In this document: positions 33,969 to 43,384 of the stretch, piece by piece | Numbering within the stretch: position 1 is the stretch's first letter | How the letters are laid out: each line of letters opens with the position of its first letter | From: Aliidongia sp035943795 | GTDB taxonomy: Bacteria; Pseudomonadota; Alphaproteobacteria; ATCC43930; CGMCC-115725 | Direction of reading: 5' to 3' | DNA: 64,000 nucleotides | Assembly (NCBI RefSeq): GCF_035943795.1 | Contig: NZ_DASZBY010000114.1 | Span: 1-64,000, forward strand | The notes under the pieces: model-generated | Told to the model about the DNA's origin: nothing | Databases searched by the model: none | What the model saw: only the letters and a program-made list of their open reading frames with translations | Made by a program: the position numbers and the translations under genes

Positions 33969-34841
33969 ATGCGCATCGAATGCGTCGTGCCGGCCCGGGC
34001 GCTGGTCGGCGAAGGGCCGATCTGGGACGATCGGGGCCGGGTCGTCTGGTGGGTCGACATCAAGGCGCCGGCGCTGCACCGCTACGAACCGGCGACGGGT
34101 GCCACCAAATCCTGGCCCATGCCGAGCCGGCTCGGCACGGTGGCGCTGCGCGAGCGGGGCGGGCTGGTCGGTGCCTTCAAGGACGGCTTCGCGCTGATCG
34201 ATCCCGACAGCGGGGCTATCACGCCGCTGGCCGACCCGGAGGCGCATCTGCCCGGCAACCGGTTCAACGACGGCGGCGTGGATGCGGCCGGCCGGTTCTG
34301 GGCCGGCACCATGGACGATGGAGAAAAGGATCCGACCGGCCATCTTTACCGGCTCGATCCGGATGGCAGCGTGACCGGGTTCGAGGCCGCCATCGCGATC
34401 ACCAACGGGCTCGACTGGTCCCTGGACGGGCGGACCTTCTACGTCGCCGACACGCCCGGCGGCATGATCCTCGCCTATGACTTCGACATGGCGACCGGTC
34501 GGCCCGGGGCGCGGCGCCTGTTTGCACGGGTGCCGGACGCTGCGGGCCATCCGGACGGGCTGGTGGTCGATGAAGAGGATCACGTCTGGGGCGCCCATTG
34601 GGGTGGCGCGCGCCTGACCCGCTATCGGCCGGACGGGTCGATCGAGCGAGTCGTGGCCATGCCGGCGCCCCAGGTGACGAGCGCGTGTTTCGGCGGCGCG
34701 GACCTCGATGTGCTCTACGTCACGACGGCCGCGATCGGCCTCGATGCGGCGGCTCTCGCGGCCTGTCCCGATGCCGGCGGGCTGTTCGCCGTCACCGGCC
34801 TCGGCATCCGGGGCCGGCCGTCACGGCGCTTTGCCGGTTGA
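33969..34841 (+). CDS. SMP-30/gluconolactonase family sugar lactonase
   Basis: 290 aa six-bladed propeller. Metal ligands are visible: Glu in GEGPIWDD (about residue 16), Asn in NRFNDGGVD, and the later Asn and Asp in TNGLDWSLDG and GHPDGLVVDEED. It hydrolyses aldonolactones and would open the pentonolactone made by the SDR gene one base upstream (XylC role). The operon position supports this. Regucalcin-like broad lactonase activity is the alternative. Confidence 0.85.
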   Translation: MRIECVVPARALVGEGPIWDDRGRVVWWVDIKAPALHRYEPATGATKSWPMPSRLGTVALRERGGLVGAFKDGFALIDPDSGAITPLADPEAHLPGNRFNDGGVDAAGRFWAGTMDDGEKDPTGHLYRLDPDGSVTGFEAAIAITNGLDWSLDGRTFYVADTPGGMILAYDFDMATGRPGARRLFARVPDAAGHPDGLVVDEEDHVWGAHWGGARLTRYRPDGSIERVVAMPAPQVTSACFGGADLDVLYVTTAAIGLDAAALAACPDAGGLFAVTGLGIRGRPSRRFAG

Positions 34842-34913
34842 GTCATTTCCGGCAAGCGGAAAATCTCCGAGTGTGACAATCTCGCTGATCGAGCCACCAC
34901 CTGTGAAGAAGTG

Positions 34914-35714
34914 ATGCCGAGAGCAAAGCCACCGACCCGCCCCGACCGAACCTTTTCCCGCAGCAGCGTGCACGGCCAGGTCGCCCACGAGATCGGTCTG
35001 AAGATCGTGCGGGGCGAATTGGCCCCCGGCAGCTTCCTTCCGACCGAGGAGGAACTGAGCGCCCGGCTGGGCGTCAGCCGCACGGCGCTGCGCGAGGCGA
35101 TCAAGCTGATGGCGGCCAAGGGGCTGGTGCAGTCGCGCCGCAAGGCCGGCACGCGCGTGCGGCCCCGGTCCGAATGGAACATGCTCGATCCCGACATGCT
35201 GGCCTGGCAATTGGCCGCGGCGCCGGCGGAGCGTTTCGTCAAGGACCTGTTCGAGCTGCGGCTGATGATCGAACCGCAGGGCGCCCGGCTCGCGGCCCTG
35301 CGCCGGACCGATGAGGATCTGGCCCGGCTCAAGGACGCCTATGCGGGCATGGCGGCGGCCGGCAACGATGCCGATCGCTGGGAGGAGCCGGACATGCGCT
35401 TCCACCAATCGCTGCTGTCGGCCACCCACAACGAGTTGATGGAGCCGTTGGGCGCGCTGATCGAAACCGCGCTCGCCATGGGCTTCCGCCTGTCCAACGC
35501 CTCACCCGGCGGCCCGCGCCATGCGCTGGAGATGCACAAGGCGATTCTGGATGCGGTCGTGGCCGGCGATGGCGAGGGCGCCCATCGACGCATGGTCGAA
35601 CTGCTCGACAACACCATGATCGACGTCCATCGGGCGCTCGACTGGGCGCGCAATCAGCCCGGTGCGCCCGACCCGATCGAAGCCGCGCTCAGCGCCTCGC
35701 TGCGTCGAGGCTGA
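34914..35714 (+). CDS. GntR/FadR family transcriptional regulator
   Basis: 266 aa from the ATG at 34914 (a GTG one codon earlier is possible). N-terminal winged helix with LPTEEELSARLGVSRTALREA (about residues 43-63). The helical FCD effector domain has the metal-binding pattern DMRFHQSLLSATHN, with later His in LEMHKAIL. FCD members sense organic acids such as sugar acids. Inside a pentose oxidation locus it probably responds to an aldonate or a 2-keto-3-deoxy acid. Confidence 0.88.
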   Translation: MPRAKPPTRPDRTFSRSSVHGQVAHEIGLKIVRGELAPGSFLPTEEELSARLGVSRTALREAIKLMAAKGLVQSRRKAGTRVRPRSEWNMLDPDMLAWQLAAAPAERFVKDLFELRLMIEPQGARLAALRRTDEDLARLKDAYAGMAAAGNDADRWEEPDMRFHQSLLSATHNELMEPLGALIETALAMGFRLSNASPGGPRHALEMHKAILDAVVAGDGEGAHRRMVELLDNTMIDVHRALDWARNQPGAPDPIEAALSASLRRG

Positions 35715-35828
35715 CCGGACAAACCGGCCTATCCTCATACAAAATGACTTGACCTGCTCGCCGGGCGGCGCGTTCCTGGGATGATCGAGGCCGCGGGCGT
35801 GACGCGCCCGTTCGCAGGAGACTGGCCG

Positions 35829-36914
35829 ATGACGGCAGAGGGAGTGCTGACCCGGATCGTCCGGGCCCCGTTCGGGCGACTGGCCGACGGAACGGAAATC
35901 GAGGCCTTTCGCGTGACCAACGCGGCGGGGTTCGCGGTGACCCTGCTGACCTATGGGGCCACGATCCAGGCCGTCGAGGCCCCCGACCGGCACGGGATGT
36001 TCGCCGATCTGGTGATGGGCTATGCCAGCCTCCAGGACTATGTCGACAAGCCGCAGTTCTTCGGCACGATCGTCGGCCGTTACGGCAACCGGATCGCCGG
36101 CGGTCGCTTCACGCTCGATGGCCAGGAATATCGGCTGGCGCAGAATAGCCCGCCGAACGCGCTGCATGGCGGCGTGAAGGGTTTCGACAAGGCGGCCTGG
36201 ACCGTCGAGGAAGTGCTCGAGGGCGCGGAAGCCTCGCTGCGCCTGTCCTACGTCAGCGCCGATGGCGAGGAGGGCTATCCCGGTCGCCTCGCGGTGCAGG
36301 TGACTTACCGTGTGGGTGCCGACAATGCGCTCACGATCGAATACCAGGCGACGACCGACCGGCCCACCGTGCTCAACCTGACCAACCACAGCTATTTCAA
36401 CTTAGGTGGCGAGGGCTCGGGCGACGTGCTGGAGCATGTCGCCCTGCTCGATGCCGACGGCTTCACGCCGATCGACGAGAAGCTGATCCCGACCGGCGAG
36501 ATCCGGCCGGTCGCCGGTACGCCATTCGATTTCCGCACGCCCAAGCGAATCGGCGACGATGTGCGGGACGGGCGCGACCTGCAGATCTTCTACGCCCGTG
36601 GCTACGATCATAATTTCGTGCTGCGCGAGCGGCAGCCGGGAACGCCGACCCCGGCGGCCCGCGTGGTCGATCCGGTATCGGGCCGGGCGCTCGAGGTGCT
36701 GACCGACCAGCCGGGCGTACAGTTCTATACCGCCAATTTCCTGCTGGGCACGCGGGTCGGCAAGTCCGGCCGGCTCTATCGCCAGGGGGATGCCTTCTGC
36801 CTGGAAACCCAGCATTTCCCGGATTCGCCGAACCACCCGGAATTCCCCTCGACCGTGCTGCGCCCGGGCGAGACCTTCCGGTCGACTACGATCCTCCGCT
36901 TCTCGGTGAAGTGA
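35829..36914 (+). CDS. galM: Aldose 1-epimerase (mutarotase)
   Basis: 361 aa from the ATG preceded by GCAGGAGA. It interconverts alpha and beta anomers of aldoses. Catalytic His residues in NALHGGVKGFDK and NLTNHSYFNLGG and the catalytic Glu in FCLETQHFPDSPNHP are all present. In this locus it would supply the correct xylose or arabinose anomer to the dehydrogenase. It lies 114 bases after the FadR-type regulator. A palindromic repeat doublet follows it. Confidence 0.93.
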   Translation: MTAEGVLTRIVRAPFGRLADGTEIEAFRVTNAAGFAVTLLTYGATIQAVEAPDRHGMFADLVMGYASLQDYVDKPQFFGTIVGRYGNRIAGGRFTLDGQEYRLAQNSPPNALHGGVKGFDKAAWTVEEVLEGAEASLRLSYVSADGEEGYPGRLAVQVTYRVGADNALTIEYQATTDRPTVLNLTNHSYFNLGGEGSGDVLEHVALLDADGFTPIDEKLIPTGEIRPVAGTPFDFRTPKRIGDDVRDGRDLQIFYARGYDHNFVLRERQPGTPTPAARVVDPVSGRALEVLTDQPGVQFYTANFLLGTRVGKSGRLYRQGDAFCLETQHFPDSPNHPEFPSTVLRPGETFRSTTILRFSVK

Positions 36915-36927
36915 GGTGCCTCAATCT

Positions 36928-37038
36928 CGTCATGCCCGCGCAGGCGGGCATCCAGCAAGAGCCGCGTCCGCGGCGACGAGACTCTTTGTCCGCGCTACCG
37001 TGCGAAATTGCTGGATTCCCGCCTGCGCGGGAATGACG
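36928..37038. repeat. Inverted doublet of a 30-bp palindromic repeat (BIME-like)
   Basis: Copy 1 (36928-36957) reads CGTCATGCCCGCGCAGGCGG then GCATCCAGCA. Copy 2 (37009-37038) is its inverted form with two changes. Each copy is itself a hairpin: ATGCCCGC/GCGGGCAT in copy 1 and ATTCCCGC/GCGGGAAT in copy 2, with loop GCAG. The two differences are compensatory, so pairing is kept. The copies enclose 51 bases with no gene. The doublet sits between the converging galM and SNF2 genes and may also end transcription. Confidence 0.8.
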
Positions 37039-37050
37039 GAGAGAGCGGAG

Positions 37051-40000
37051 CTACGCCGCTTCCTGGTCCTTCGCCTCGCCGAACAGATAGTCGATGTCGT
37101 CAAGCTCGATGCCCTTGAACTCGCCCTCGGCGCCCAGCGCGATGTTGGCCAGCGCCGCCTTGCGGTCCTGCAGTTCGACGATGCGTTCCTCGACCGTGCC
37201 GGCCGCAATCAGCTTGTAGACGAACACCGATTTGGTCTGACCGATGCGGTGGGCGCGGTCGGACGCCTGGTCCTCGGCGGCGGGATTCCACCACGGATCA
37301 TAGTGGATGACCGTATCGGCGGAGGTCAGGTTCAGCCCGCGGCCGCCCGCCTTCAGACTGATCAGGAACAACGGCACCTCGAGCGCCTCGAACCGCCTGA
37401 CCGGGGTCGCGCGGTCGACCGTGTCGCCGCGCAGCTCGACGAAACCGATGTCGACCTTGCGGACCGCCTCCTTGATCAGATCGAGCATCGAGGTGAATTG
37501 CGAGAACAGCAGGATGCGCCGGCCTTCGGCGATCATCTCGACCATCATCTCCATCAGCTCGTCGAGCTTGCTCGACATCAGCACTTCGCGCGCGGCCGGC
37601 AGCTTGACCAGGCGCGGGTCGCAGCAGACCTGGCGCAGCTTCAACAGCGCATCCAGCAACACGATCTTGCCCTGGCCCGGATTGCGCTCGGCCAGCTCGT
37701 GCCTGAGCTTGTCGTAGAGCGTGACGCGGATCGTCTCGTACAGCTCGCGCTGTTCGGGGGCGAGCGAGACGCGGCGGATGATCGTGTGCTTGGGCGGCAG
37801 GTCGCTCGCCACCTCGGCCTTGGTCCGGCGCAGGATGAACGGACGGATGCGGCGGATCAGCTGGTCGCGCCGGACCTCGTCGCCCTTCTTCTCGATCGGC
37901 GTGCGGAAGCGCTTGGCGAAGCCGCGCCGATCGCCCAGCAGGCCCGGCATCAGGAACGCGAACTGTGCCCACAGCTCTTCGAGGTTGTTCTCGATCGGCG
38001 TGCCGGACAGACACAGCTTGTGCCGGGTCTTCAATTGGCAGACCGCGCGGAAGGTCTTGGATTCCGGGCTCTTGATCGCCTGCGCCTCGTCGAGCACGAC
38101 CAGGTGCCATTCCATCTCGGCCATGATCTCGATGTCGCGGGCCAGCACGGTATAGGTCGTGATCACGATCTCGGTGTCGCCCAGCGCGTCGCGCCGTTCG
38201 TGGCGGTCGAGCCCATGCAGCACGGCGATGCGCAGGTGCGGCGCGAACTTGTGCAGCTCGGCCGACCAGTTGGCGACCAGGCTGGTCGGCAGCACGATCA
38301 GCACCGGGCGGTCGAGCCGGCCGGTCCGCTCCTCCTCGACGATATGGGCGATGGTCTGGGCGGTCTTGCCCAGGCCCATGTCGTCGGCCAGGATGCCGGC
38401 GATGCCGTGGTTCGACAGATGCTGCAGCCAATCGAGACCCTGGGCCTGATAGGGACGCAGGACGCCCTTGAACAGGGCGGGCACGGCCACCGGTTCGACC
38501 GACAGGTCGTCGCGGAAGCGCTCGACATAGCTGCGGATATGGGCGGCGTTCTGCCAGCGCGCGATCAGCACCTCTTCCAGGTCGAGCACGGCCGGCGCTT
38601 CGCTTGCCGGCAGCAGCAGGTTGCCCGACGGGGTGCGGCGCGACGCCTCGATCAGGTCGCTCATGGTCGCCAGCATGCGGGCGATCCGCTCGACCGGCAG
38701 GGCCAGCACGCGGCCGTCGTCCAGCACCGTATGGATCTTGCCGTCGACCTGCGGAATGGCGTCGAGGCCGCCCTGGTCCAGGATGCGGGAGAGGATCGGC
38801 AGCAGCGGCAGGCGCACGCCCTCGACCTCGATGCCCAGTTCCAGCGAGAACCAGCCGCCCTCGTCGTCGGACAGGCGCATGTCGATCTCGCCGATGACAT
38901 CCACGACCTGCGGGCCGAAGCCGTCCTGGATTTCGGCGCGCCAGCCCAATGCTTCCAACGCCGGCACGCGGTCGGAAACGAAGCGCTGCCAGCGCTCGCC
39001 GGCGTCTTTGCCGCGGAACAGGTAGATGCGCTTACCCTTGGCCTGGCCCTTGGTCTGGACCCGGATCTGCATGAAGCCTTCCTCGCGCAGCTGGGCCTCG
39101 GCCTTGGTCTCGGCCGCCCGGTCGCGGCGCAGGAAGGTGGGCTCGCCGGTGCCGTCCTCGATGCGGACGAACTGGCGCTCGTCGTCGGGCTCGGCAATAC
39201 CGCTGTCATAGCCGAAGACCAGGGTCAGGGCGTCGACCTGCTGAATCCGGCCCATTTCGTCCGGCCCTTCGATGCGGGCCAGGCGCAGCACCGGCACCAT
39301 CGGCCGGTCGAGGATGACCAGGTCGGCGGGCGTCGCGCGCGGGGGGACGACGCGGGCCGGGGCCGTGACGCGAAGGCCGATCGTGCCGCGCCGGCCGGCC
39401 GCGGGGCGCTTCGTGGCGCTCGCGCTGGGCGCGCGCGGCACGGCCATGCCCAGATGGCCGCTGTGGGCGTCGACGTACCACAGGCTGGTGCCCGCCCGCA
39501 GCACGGCGGATTTCGGCGGCAGCTCGGGCAGCTGGGCCGCGTCGAACACGCGCTGCGGACCCTTGATCAGCCGCTTGTTGGACGGCTTCCAGCGCGCGAG
39601 GCCGGAACTGACCAGCTGGTCGAGCAGCCGGGCCGCCACCTGGGGCTCCGACATGGCGAGGGACACGCGCGTCTCGTCGCCGCCGATCAATCGTGCCAGG
39701 GCACGCTCGGCCGGCGACCGCTCGATCTCCTCGCCGATGCGGCGCGGGCTGACCGGCTCGACCTGGCCGGTCCGGTCGTGCTCCAGCACCGGCGAGACGA
39801 AGCAGCAGCTGTCGCCGCTGCCGGGCTCCAGCAGGAACACCAGGCGGGTGCGTTCCTTGGGCGGGGCCGACAGCAGGTTGGCGAGGAAGCTCTGCTGCTG
39901 CTGGCGGCGCCATTCCGGGTATTTGTCGAGCACGCCCAGGGCCGAGGCCGCCAGATGCAGGCAATGCTGCTGGCCGCAGGTGCATTGGCCGGGGAAGATG

Positions 40001-40191
40001 ACGCGGCTGCTGACCACGGCAGGGCTGATGCTGCCGCGATACTGCCGGTCGCCTTCCTTGACGACACCCTGGATCGTGTCGCCGTCGATGTGGAGCGCCA
40101 CGCCGCCGGCCAGCAACAGCGTGCGGCCTCGGGCGAGCGTGCGGGCGTCGAAAGCGCGGCCGAGATCCTCGGACGAATACGGAATTGCCAT
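37051..40191 (-). CDS. SWIM zinc-finger SNF2-family helicase
   Basis: 1046 aa. N-terminal SWIM zinc finger CTCGQQHCLHLA (about residues 70-81), a long middle region, then the two RecA-like domains of a SWI2/SNF2 ATPase. Walker A DDMGLGKTAQT, Walker B LDEAQAIKS, SGTPIENN, and the C-terminal SLKAGGRGLNL ... DRAHRIGQ. Such proteins remodel protein-DNA complexes, and the SWIM domain may direct them to partners. It has no obvious link to the pentose genes on both sides, and lies on the opposite strand between them. Confidence 0.93.
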   Translation of the reverse strand: MAIPYSSEDLGRAFDARTLARGRTLLLAGGVALHIDGDTIQGVVKEGDRQYRGSISPAVVSSRVIFPGQCTCGQQHCLHLAASALGVLDKYPEWRRQQQQSFLANLLSAPPKERTRLVFLLEPGSGDSCCFVSPVLEHDRTGQVEPVSPRRIGEEIERSPAERALARLIGGDETRVSLAMSEPQVAARLLDQLVSSGLARWKPSNKRLIKGPQRVFDAAQLPELPPKSAVLRAGTSLWYVDAHSGHLGMAVPRAPSASATKRPAAGRRGTIGLRVTAPARVVPPRATPADLVILDRPMVPVLRLARIEGPDEMGRIQQVDALTLVFGYDSGIAEPDDERQFVRIEDGTGEPTFLRRDRAAETKAEAQLREEGFMQIRVQTKGQAKGKRIYLFRGKDAGERWQRFVSDRVPALEALGWRAEIQDGFGPQVVDVIGEIDMRLSDDEGGWFSLELGIEVEGVRLPLLPILSRILDQGGLDAIPQVDGKIHTVLDDGRVLALPVERIARMLATMSDLIEASRRTPSGNLLLPASEAPAVLDLEEVLIARWQNAAHIRSYVERFRDDLSVEPVAVPALFKGVLRPYQAQGLDWLQHLSNHGIAGILADDMGLGKTAQTIAHIVEEERTGRLDRPVLIVLPTSLVANWSAELHKFAPHLRIAVLHGLDRHERRDALGDTEIVITTYTVLARDIEIMAEMEWHLVVLDEAQAIKSPESKTFRAVCQLKTRHKLCLSGTPIENNLEELWAQFAFLMPGLLGDRRGFAKRFRTPIEKKGDEVRRDQLIRRIRPFILRRTKAEVASDLPPKHTIIRRVSLAPEQRELYETIRVTLYDKLRHELAERNPGQGKIVLLDALLKLRQVCCDPRLVKLPAAREVLMSSKLDELMEMMVEMIAEGRRILLFSQFTSMLDLIKEAVRKVDIGFVELRGDTVDRATPVRRFEALEVPLFLISLKAGGRGLNLTSADTVIHYDPWWNPAAEDQASDRAHRIGQTKSVFVYKLIAAGTVEERIVELQDRKAALANIALGAEGEFKGIELDDIDYLFGEAKDQEAA

Positions 40192-40427
40192 GGGGTGGGG
40201 GCTACGCCGCTCTGCGGTGAGATAAAGGAATCGTGGTTCTGCGGCCATACGCCGGTCGCGGTCAAGCGAATGACGGTGATCGGGGGGCTGGCATCTCCCA
40301 AACTTGGTGCGATCGGCGCCGCGTGCAAGACTGGCGGCCGTCATGGCTGCCGGGCGTGATGGGTTCGAAATCACCGGACGAGTCCCGTTTGGACCGGGCC
40401 GGCGACGTGACGAGGGAGTTCTAGAGA

Positions 40428-42212
40428 ATGGCTGACAATCAAGGCCGCAAGCTGCGCAGCCAGCTTTGGTGGGACAATCCGGACAATCCGGGGATGACCG
40501 CGCTCTATCTGGAGCGCTACCTGAATTTCGGCCTGACGCGGCAGGAGCTGCAGTCGGGCAAGCCGGTGATCGGCATCGCCCAGACCGGCAGCGACCTGTC
40601 GCCCTGCAACCGCCACCACATCGAGCTCGCGCAACGGGTTCGCGACGGTATCCGCGACGCCGGCGGCCTGCCGATGGAATTCCCGGTCCATCCGATCCAG
40701 GAGACCGGCAAGCGGCCGACCGCGGCGCTCGACCGCAACCTGGCCTATCTGGGCCTGGTCGAGGTGCTGTACGGCTATCCGCTCGACGGCGTCGTGCTGA
40801 CGACGGGCTGCGACAAGACGACGCCGGCCATGCTGATGGGGGCGGCGACCGTCGACCTGCCGGCGATCGTGCTGTCCGGAGGGCCGATGCTCGACGGCCA
40901 TTTCGAGGGCGAACTCGCCGGTTCCGGCACGGTGGTCTGGGAAGCGCGCCGGCGCCATGCCCTGGGCCTGCTCGATTATGCGAAATTCATCGACATGGTC
41001 GCGGCCTCGGCCCCGAGCGTCGGCCATTGCAACACCATGGGCACGGCCAGCTCGATGAACGCCATGGCCGAGGCGCTGGGCATGTCGCTGCCCGGCTGCG
41101 CCGCAATCCCCGGGCCCTACCGCGAGCGCCAGCAGATCGCCTACGAGACCGGCAAGCGCGCGGTGGCCCTGGTGCGCGAGAACCTGAAGCCGTCCGACAT
41201 CATGACCCGCGCGGCGTTCGAGAACGCGATCGTCGTGGCGTCCGCGATCGGTGCCTCGACCAACTGCCCGCCCCATGTCAACGCCATCGCCCGCCACATG
41301 GGCGTGGCGCTCGACAATGACGACTGGGACCGCATCGGCTACGAGATCCCGTTGCTGGTCAACATGCAGCCGGCCGGCAAGTACCTGGGCGAGAGCTATT
41401 ATCGTGCCGGCGGCCTGCCGGCGGTGCTGGGCGAGTTGAAGCGCCATGGCCATCTGCGCGAGCAGGCGGTGACCGTGACCGGCAAGACCATCGGCGAGAT
41501 CACGGGCGACGCCAAATCGACCGATCCGGAAGTCATCCGCGCCTGGGACAATCCGCTCAAGGAAAAGGCCGGCTTCGTCCAGCTCAAGGGCAACCTGTTC
41601 AACAGCGCGATCATGAAGACCTCGGTCATTTCCGAGGAATTCCGCCAGCGCTATCTGGTGACGCCGGGCGACGAGGACGCGTTCGAGGGCAGGGCGATCG
41701 TGTTCGACGGGCCGGAGGACTATCACCATCGGATCAACGACCCCGCGCTCGCCATCGACGCCCATTGCATCCTGGTGATCCGCTATTGCGGTCCCGTGGG
41801 CTATCCGGGCTCGGCCGAGGTGGTGAACATGCTGCCGCCCGACGCGCTGGTGAAGCAGGGCGTCAACGAGCTGCCCTGCATCGGCGACGGCCGCCAGAGC
41901 GGCACGTCCGGCAGTCCGTCGATCCTGAACGCCTCGCCCGAGGCCGGTGTCGGCGGCGGCCTGGCGCTGCTGCAGACCGGCGACCGCGTCCGCATCGACC
42001 TGAAGAAGCGTAGCGCCAACATCATGATCACCGATGGCGAACTCGCCCAGCGGCGCCGGGACCTGAAGCTGCCGGAACTGGTCAACCAGACACCCTGGCA
42101 GGAAATCTACCGCGCCCATGTCGGCCAGCTCGACACCGGCGGCGTGCTGGAAACGGCGGTCAAATACCAGCGCATCGCGGAGACCTTCGGGGTGCCGAGG
42201 GATAACCACTAG
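40428..42212 (+). CDS. xylD: IlvD/Edd-family pentonate dehydratase (xylonate/arabinonate)
   Basis: 594 aa. It matches Caulobacter-type xylonate dehydratase along its whole length: NPDNPGMTALYLERYLNFG opening, GIAQTGSDLSPCNR, VLTTGCDKTTPA, GHCNTMGTASSMNAM, and TPWQEIYRAHVGQLDTGGVL ending. The three cysteines C61, C129 and about C202 fit the [2Fe-2S] cluster of this class. It removes water from D-xylonate (or L-arabinonate) to give the 2-keto-3-deoxy acid. It completes the upper pathway with the SDR and lactonase genes about 6 kb upstream. D-xylose versus L-arabinose specificity is not settled. Confidence 0.88.
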   Translation: MADNQGRKLRSQLWWDNPDNPGMTALYLERYLNFGLTRQELQSGKPVIGIAQTGSDLSPCNRHHIELAQRVRDGIRDAGGLPMEFPVHPIQETGKRPTAALDRNLAYLGLVEVLYGYPLDGVVLTTGCDKTTPAMLMGAATVDLPAIVLSGGPMLDGHFEGELAGSGTVVWEARRRHALGLLDYAKFIDMVAASAPSVGHCNTMGTASSMNAMAEALGMSLPGCAAIPGPYRERQQIAYETGKRAVALVRENLKPSDIMTRAAFENAIVVASAIGASTNCPPHVNAIARHMGVALDNDDWDRIGYEIPLLVNMQPAGKYLGESYYRAGGLPAVLGELKRHGHLREQAVTVTGKTIGEITGDAKSTDPEVIRAWDNPLKEKAGFVQLKGNLFNSAIMKTSVISEEFRQRYLVTPGDEDAFEGRAIVFDGPEDYHHRINDPALAIDAHCILVIRYCGPVGYPGSAEVVNMLPPDALVKQGVNELPCIGDGRQSGTSGSPSILNASPEAGVGGGLALLQTGDRVRIDLKKRSANIMITDGELAQRRRDLKLPELVNQTPWQEIYRAHVGQLDTGGVLETAVKYQRIAETFGVPRDNH

Positions 42213-42224
42213 AAGCAGCTTCTC

Positions 42225-42343
42225 CTTTCGTCATGGCCGGGCTCGACCCGGCCATCCACGTGTTCGAGCCGTGATCCCAAGTGCCCAGCTTACGCGAGGC
42301 GGCACTCCGTGGATGCCCGGGTCAAGCCCGTGCATGACGAAAG
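42225..42343. repeat. Inverted doublet of the 32-bp CGTCAT...ATCCACG palindromic repeat
   Basis: Copy 1 (42229-42260) is CGTCATGGCCGGGCTCGACC then CGGCCATCCACG. Copy 2 (42308-42339), inverted, has the same ends and layout with several changes inside. Both are flanked by CTTT/AAAG, so the outer inverted repeat runs from 42225 to 42343. About 47 bases without coding content lie between. The design matches the doublet flanking the GIY-YIG gene at 60649-61044 but carries no gene. Confidence 0.78.
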
Positions 42344-42376
42344 GGTGCGAGCTCGCAATTTGAAAAGGAGCCTTCC

Positions 42377-43384
42377 ATGGACTATCGCAATCTCGGGCGC
42401 AGCGGGCTCAAAGTCTCGCCGCTCTGCCTCGGCACCATGATGTTCGGCGGGCCGACGCCGGAAGCCGAGGCGGCCGCGATCATCGCCAAGGCCGCGGATG
42501 CCGGCTTCAACTTCATCGATACCGCCGACGTCTATGTCGAGGGCGCCTCGGAACAGATCGTCGGCCGGGCGATCCACGACCAGCGCGACCGCTGGGTGCT
42601 GGCGACGAAGCTGTCGAACGCCATGGGCACGGGGCCGAACGAGCGGGGCCTCGGCCGCAAATGGGTGATGCAGGCGGCCGAGGCCAGCCTGAAGCGGCTC
42701 GGCACCGACTATATCGACGTCTATTACCTCCATAAGGAAGATCACTCGACGCCGCTCGAAGAGACCGTGCGGGCCATCGCCGATCTCGTCCGCGACGGCA
42801 AGATCCGCTATTTCGGCGTCTCGAACTACCGGTCCTGGCGGGTCGCGGAGATCTGTCGGCTCGCCGACCAGGCCGGCATCGATCGGCCGGTGGTCAGCCA
42901 ACCCTATTACAACGCGATGAACCGGGTGCCCGAGGTCGAGCATCTGCCGGCCTGCGGCTTCTACGGTCTGGGCGTGGTGCCCTACAGCCCGCTCGCGCGC
43001 GGCGTGCTGACCGGCAAATATTCACCCGACGCCCCGCCGCCCAACGACAGCCGGGTGGCGCGCCAGGACAAGCGTATCCTGCAGACCGAATGGCGCCGCG
43101 AATCCCTGGTGCTGGCTCAGGAAATCCGTGCCCATGCCGAAAAGCAGGGCATCACCGCCGGCCAATTCGCGATCAACTGGGTGCTGAACAACCGGCTGAT
43201 CACCGCTGCGATCGCCGGCCCGCGTACCATGGAGCAATGGGACGATTACGTCGGCGCGCTCACCTATCGCTTCACCGCCGAGGACGAGGCGCTGATCGAT
43301 CGGCTGGTCGTGACCGGCCACCCCTCGACCCCCGGCTACAGCGATCCGGCCTACCCGATCGAAGGCCGCCTGCCGCGCAGCTAA
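42377..43384 (+). CDS. Aldo/keto reductase
   Basis: 335 aa TIM barrel of the AKR superfamily, closest in style to the potassium-channel beta / YajO-type NADPH reductases. Catalytic tetrad: Asp and Tyr in DTADVYVEG (about residues 50-56), Lys in VLATKLS, and His in VYYLHKED. The NADPH-binding end AGPRTMEQWDD is present. AAAAGGAG precedes the ATG. It lies 164 bases after the pentonate dehydratase, separated by the palindromic doublet, so a role in pentose metabolism is possible but not shown. Confidence 0.88.
   Translation: MDYRNLGRSGLKVSPLCLGTMMFGGPTPEAEAAAIIAKAADAGFNFIDTADVYVEGASEQIVGRAIHDQRDRWVLATKLSNAMGTGPNERGLGRKWVMQAAEASLKRLGTDYIDVYYLHKEDHSTPLEETVRAIADLVRDGKIRYFGVSNYRSWRVAEICRLADQAGIDRPVVSQPYYNAMNRVPEVEHLPACGFYGLGVVPYSPLARGVLTGKYSPDAPPPNDSRVARQDKRILQTEWRRESLVLAQEIRAHAEKQGITAGQFAINWVLNNRLITAAIAGPRTMEQWDDYVGALTYRFTAEDEALIDRLVVTGHPSTPGYSDPAYPIEGRLPRS

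Noticed and set aside
36916..40359. 1147-aa plus-strand frame opposite the SNF2 helicase
   Set aside because: Gln/Arg/Asp/Leu-rich low-complexity translation typical of antisense to a GC-rich gene; the minus strand has complete helicase motifs.
40371..42209. 612-aa minus-strand frame opposite the pentonate dehydratase
   Set aside because: His/Gln/Arg-rich antisense; the plus strand matches the dehydratase along its whole length.
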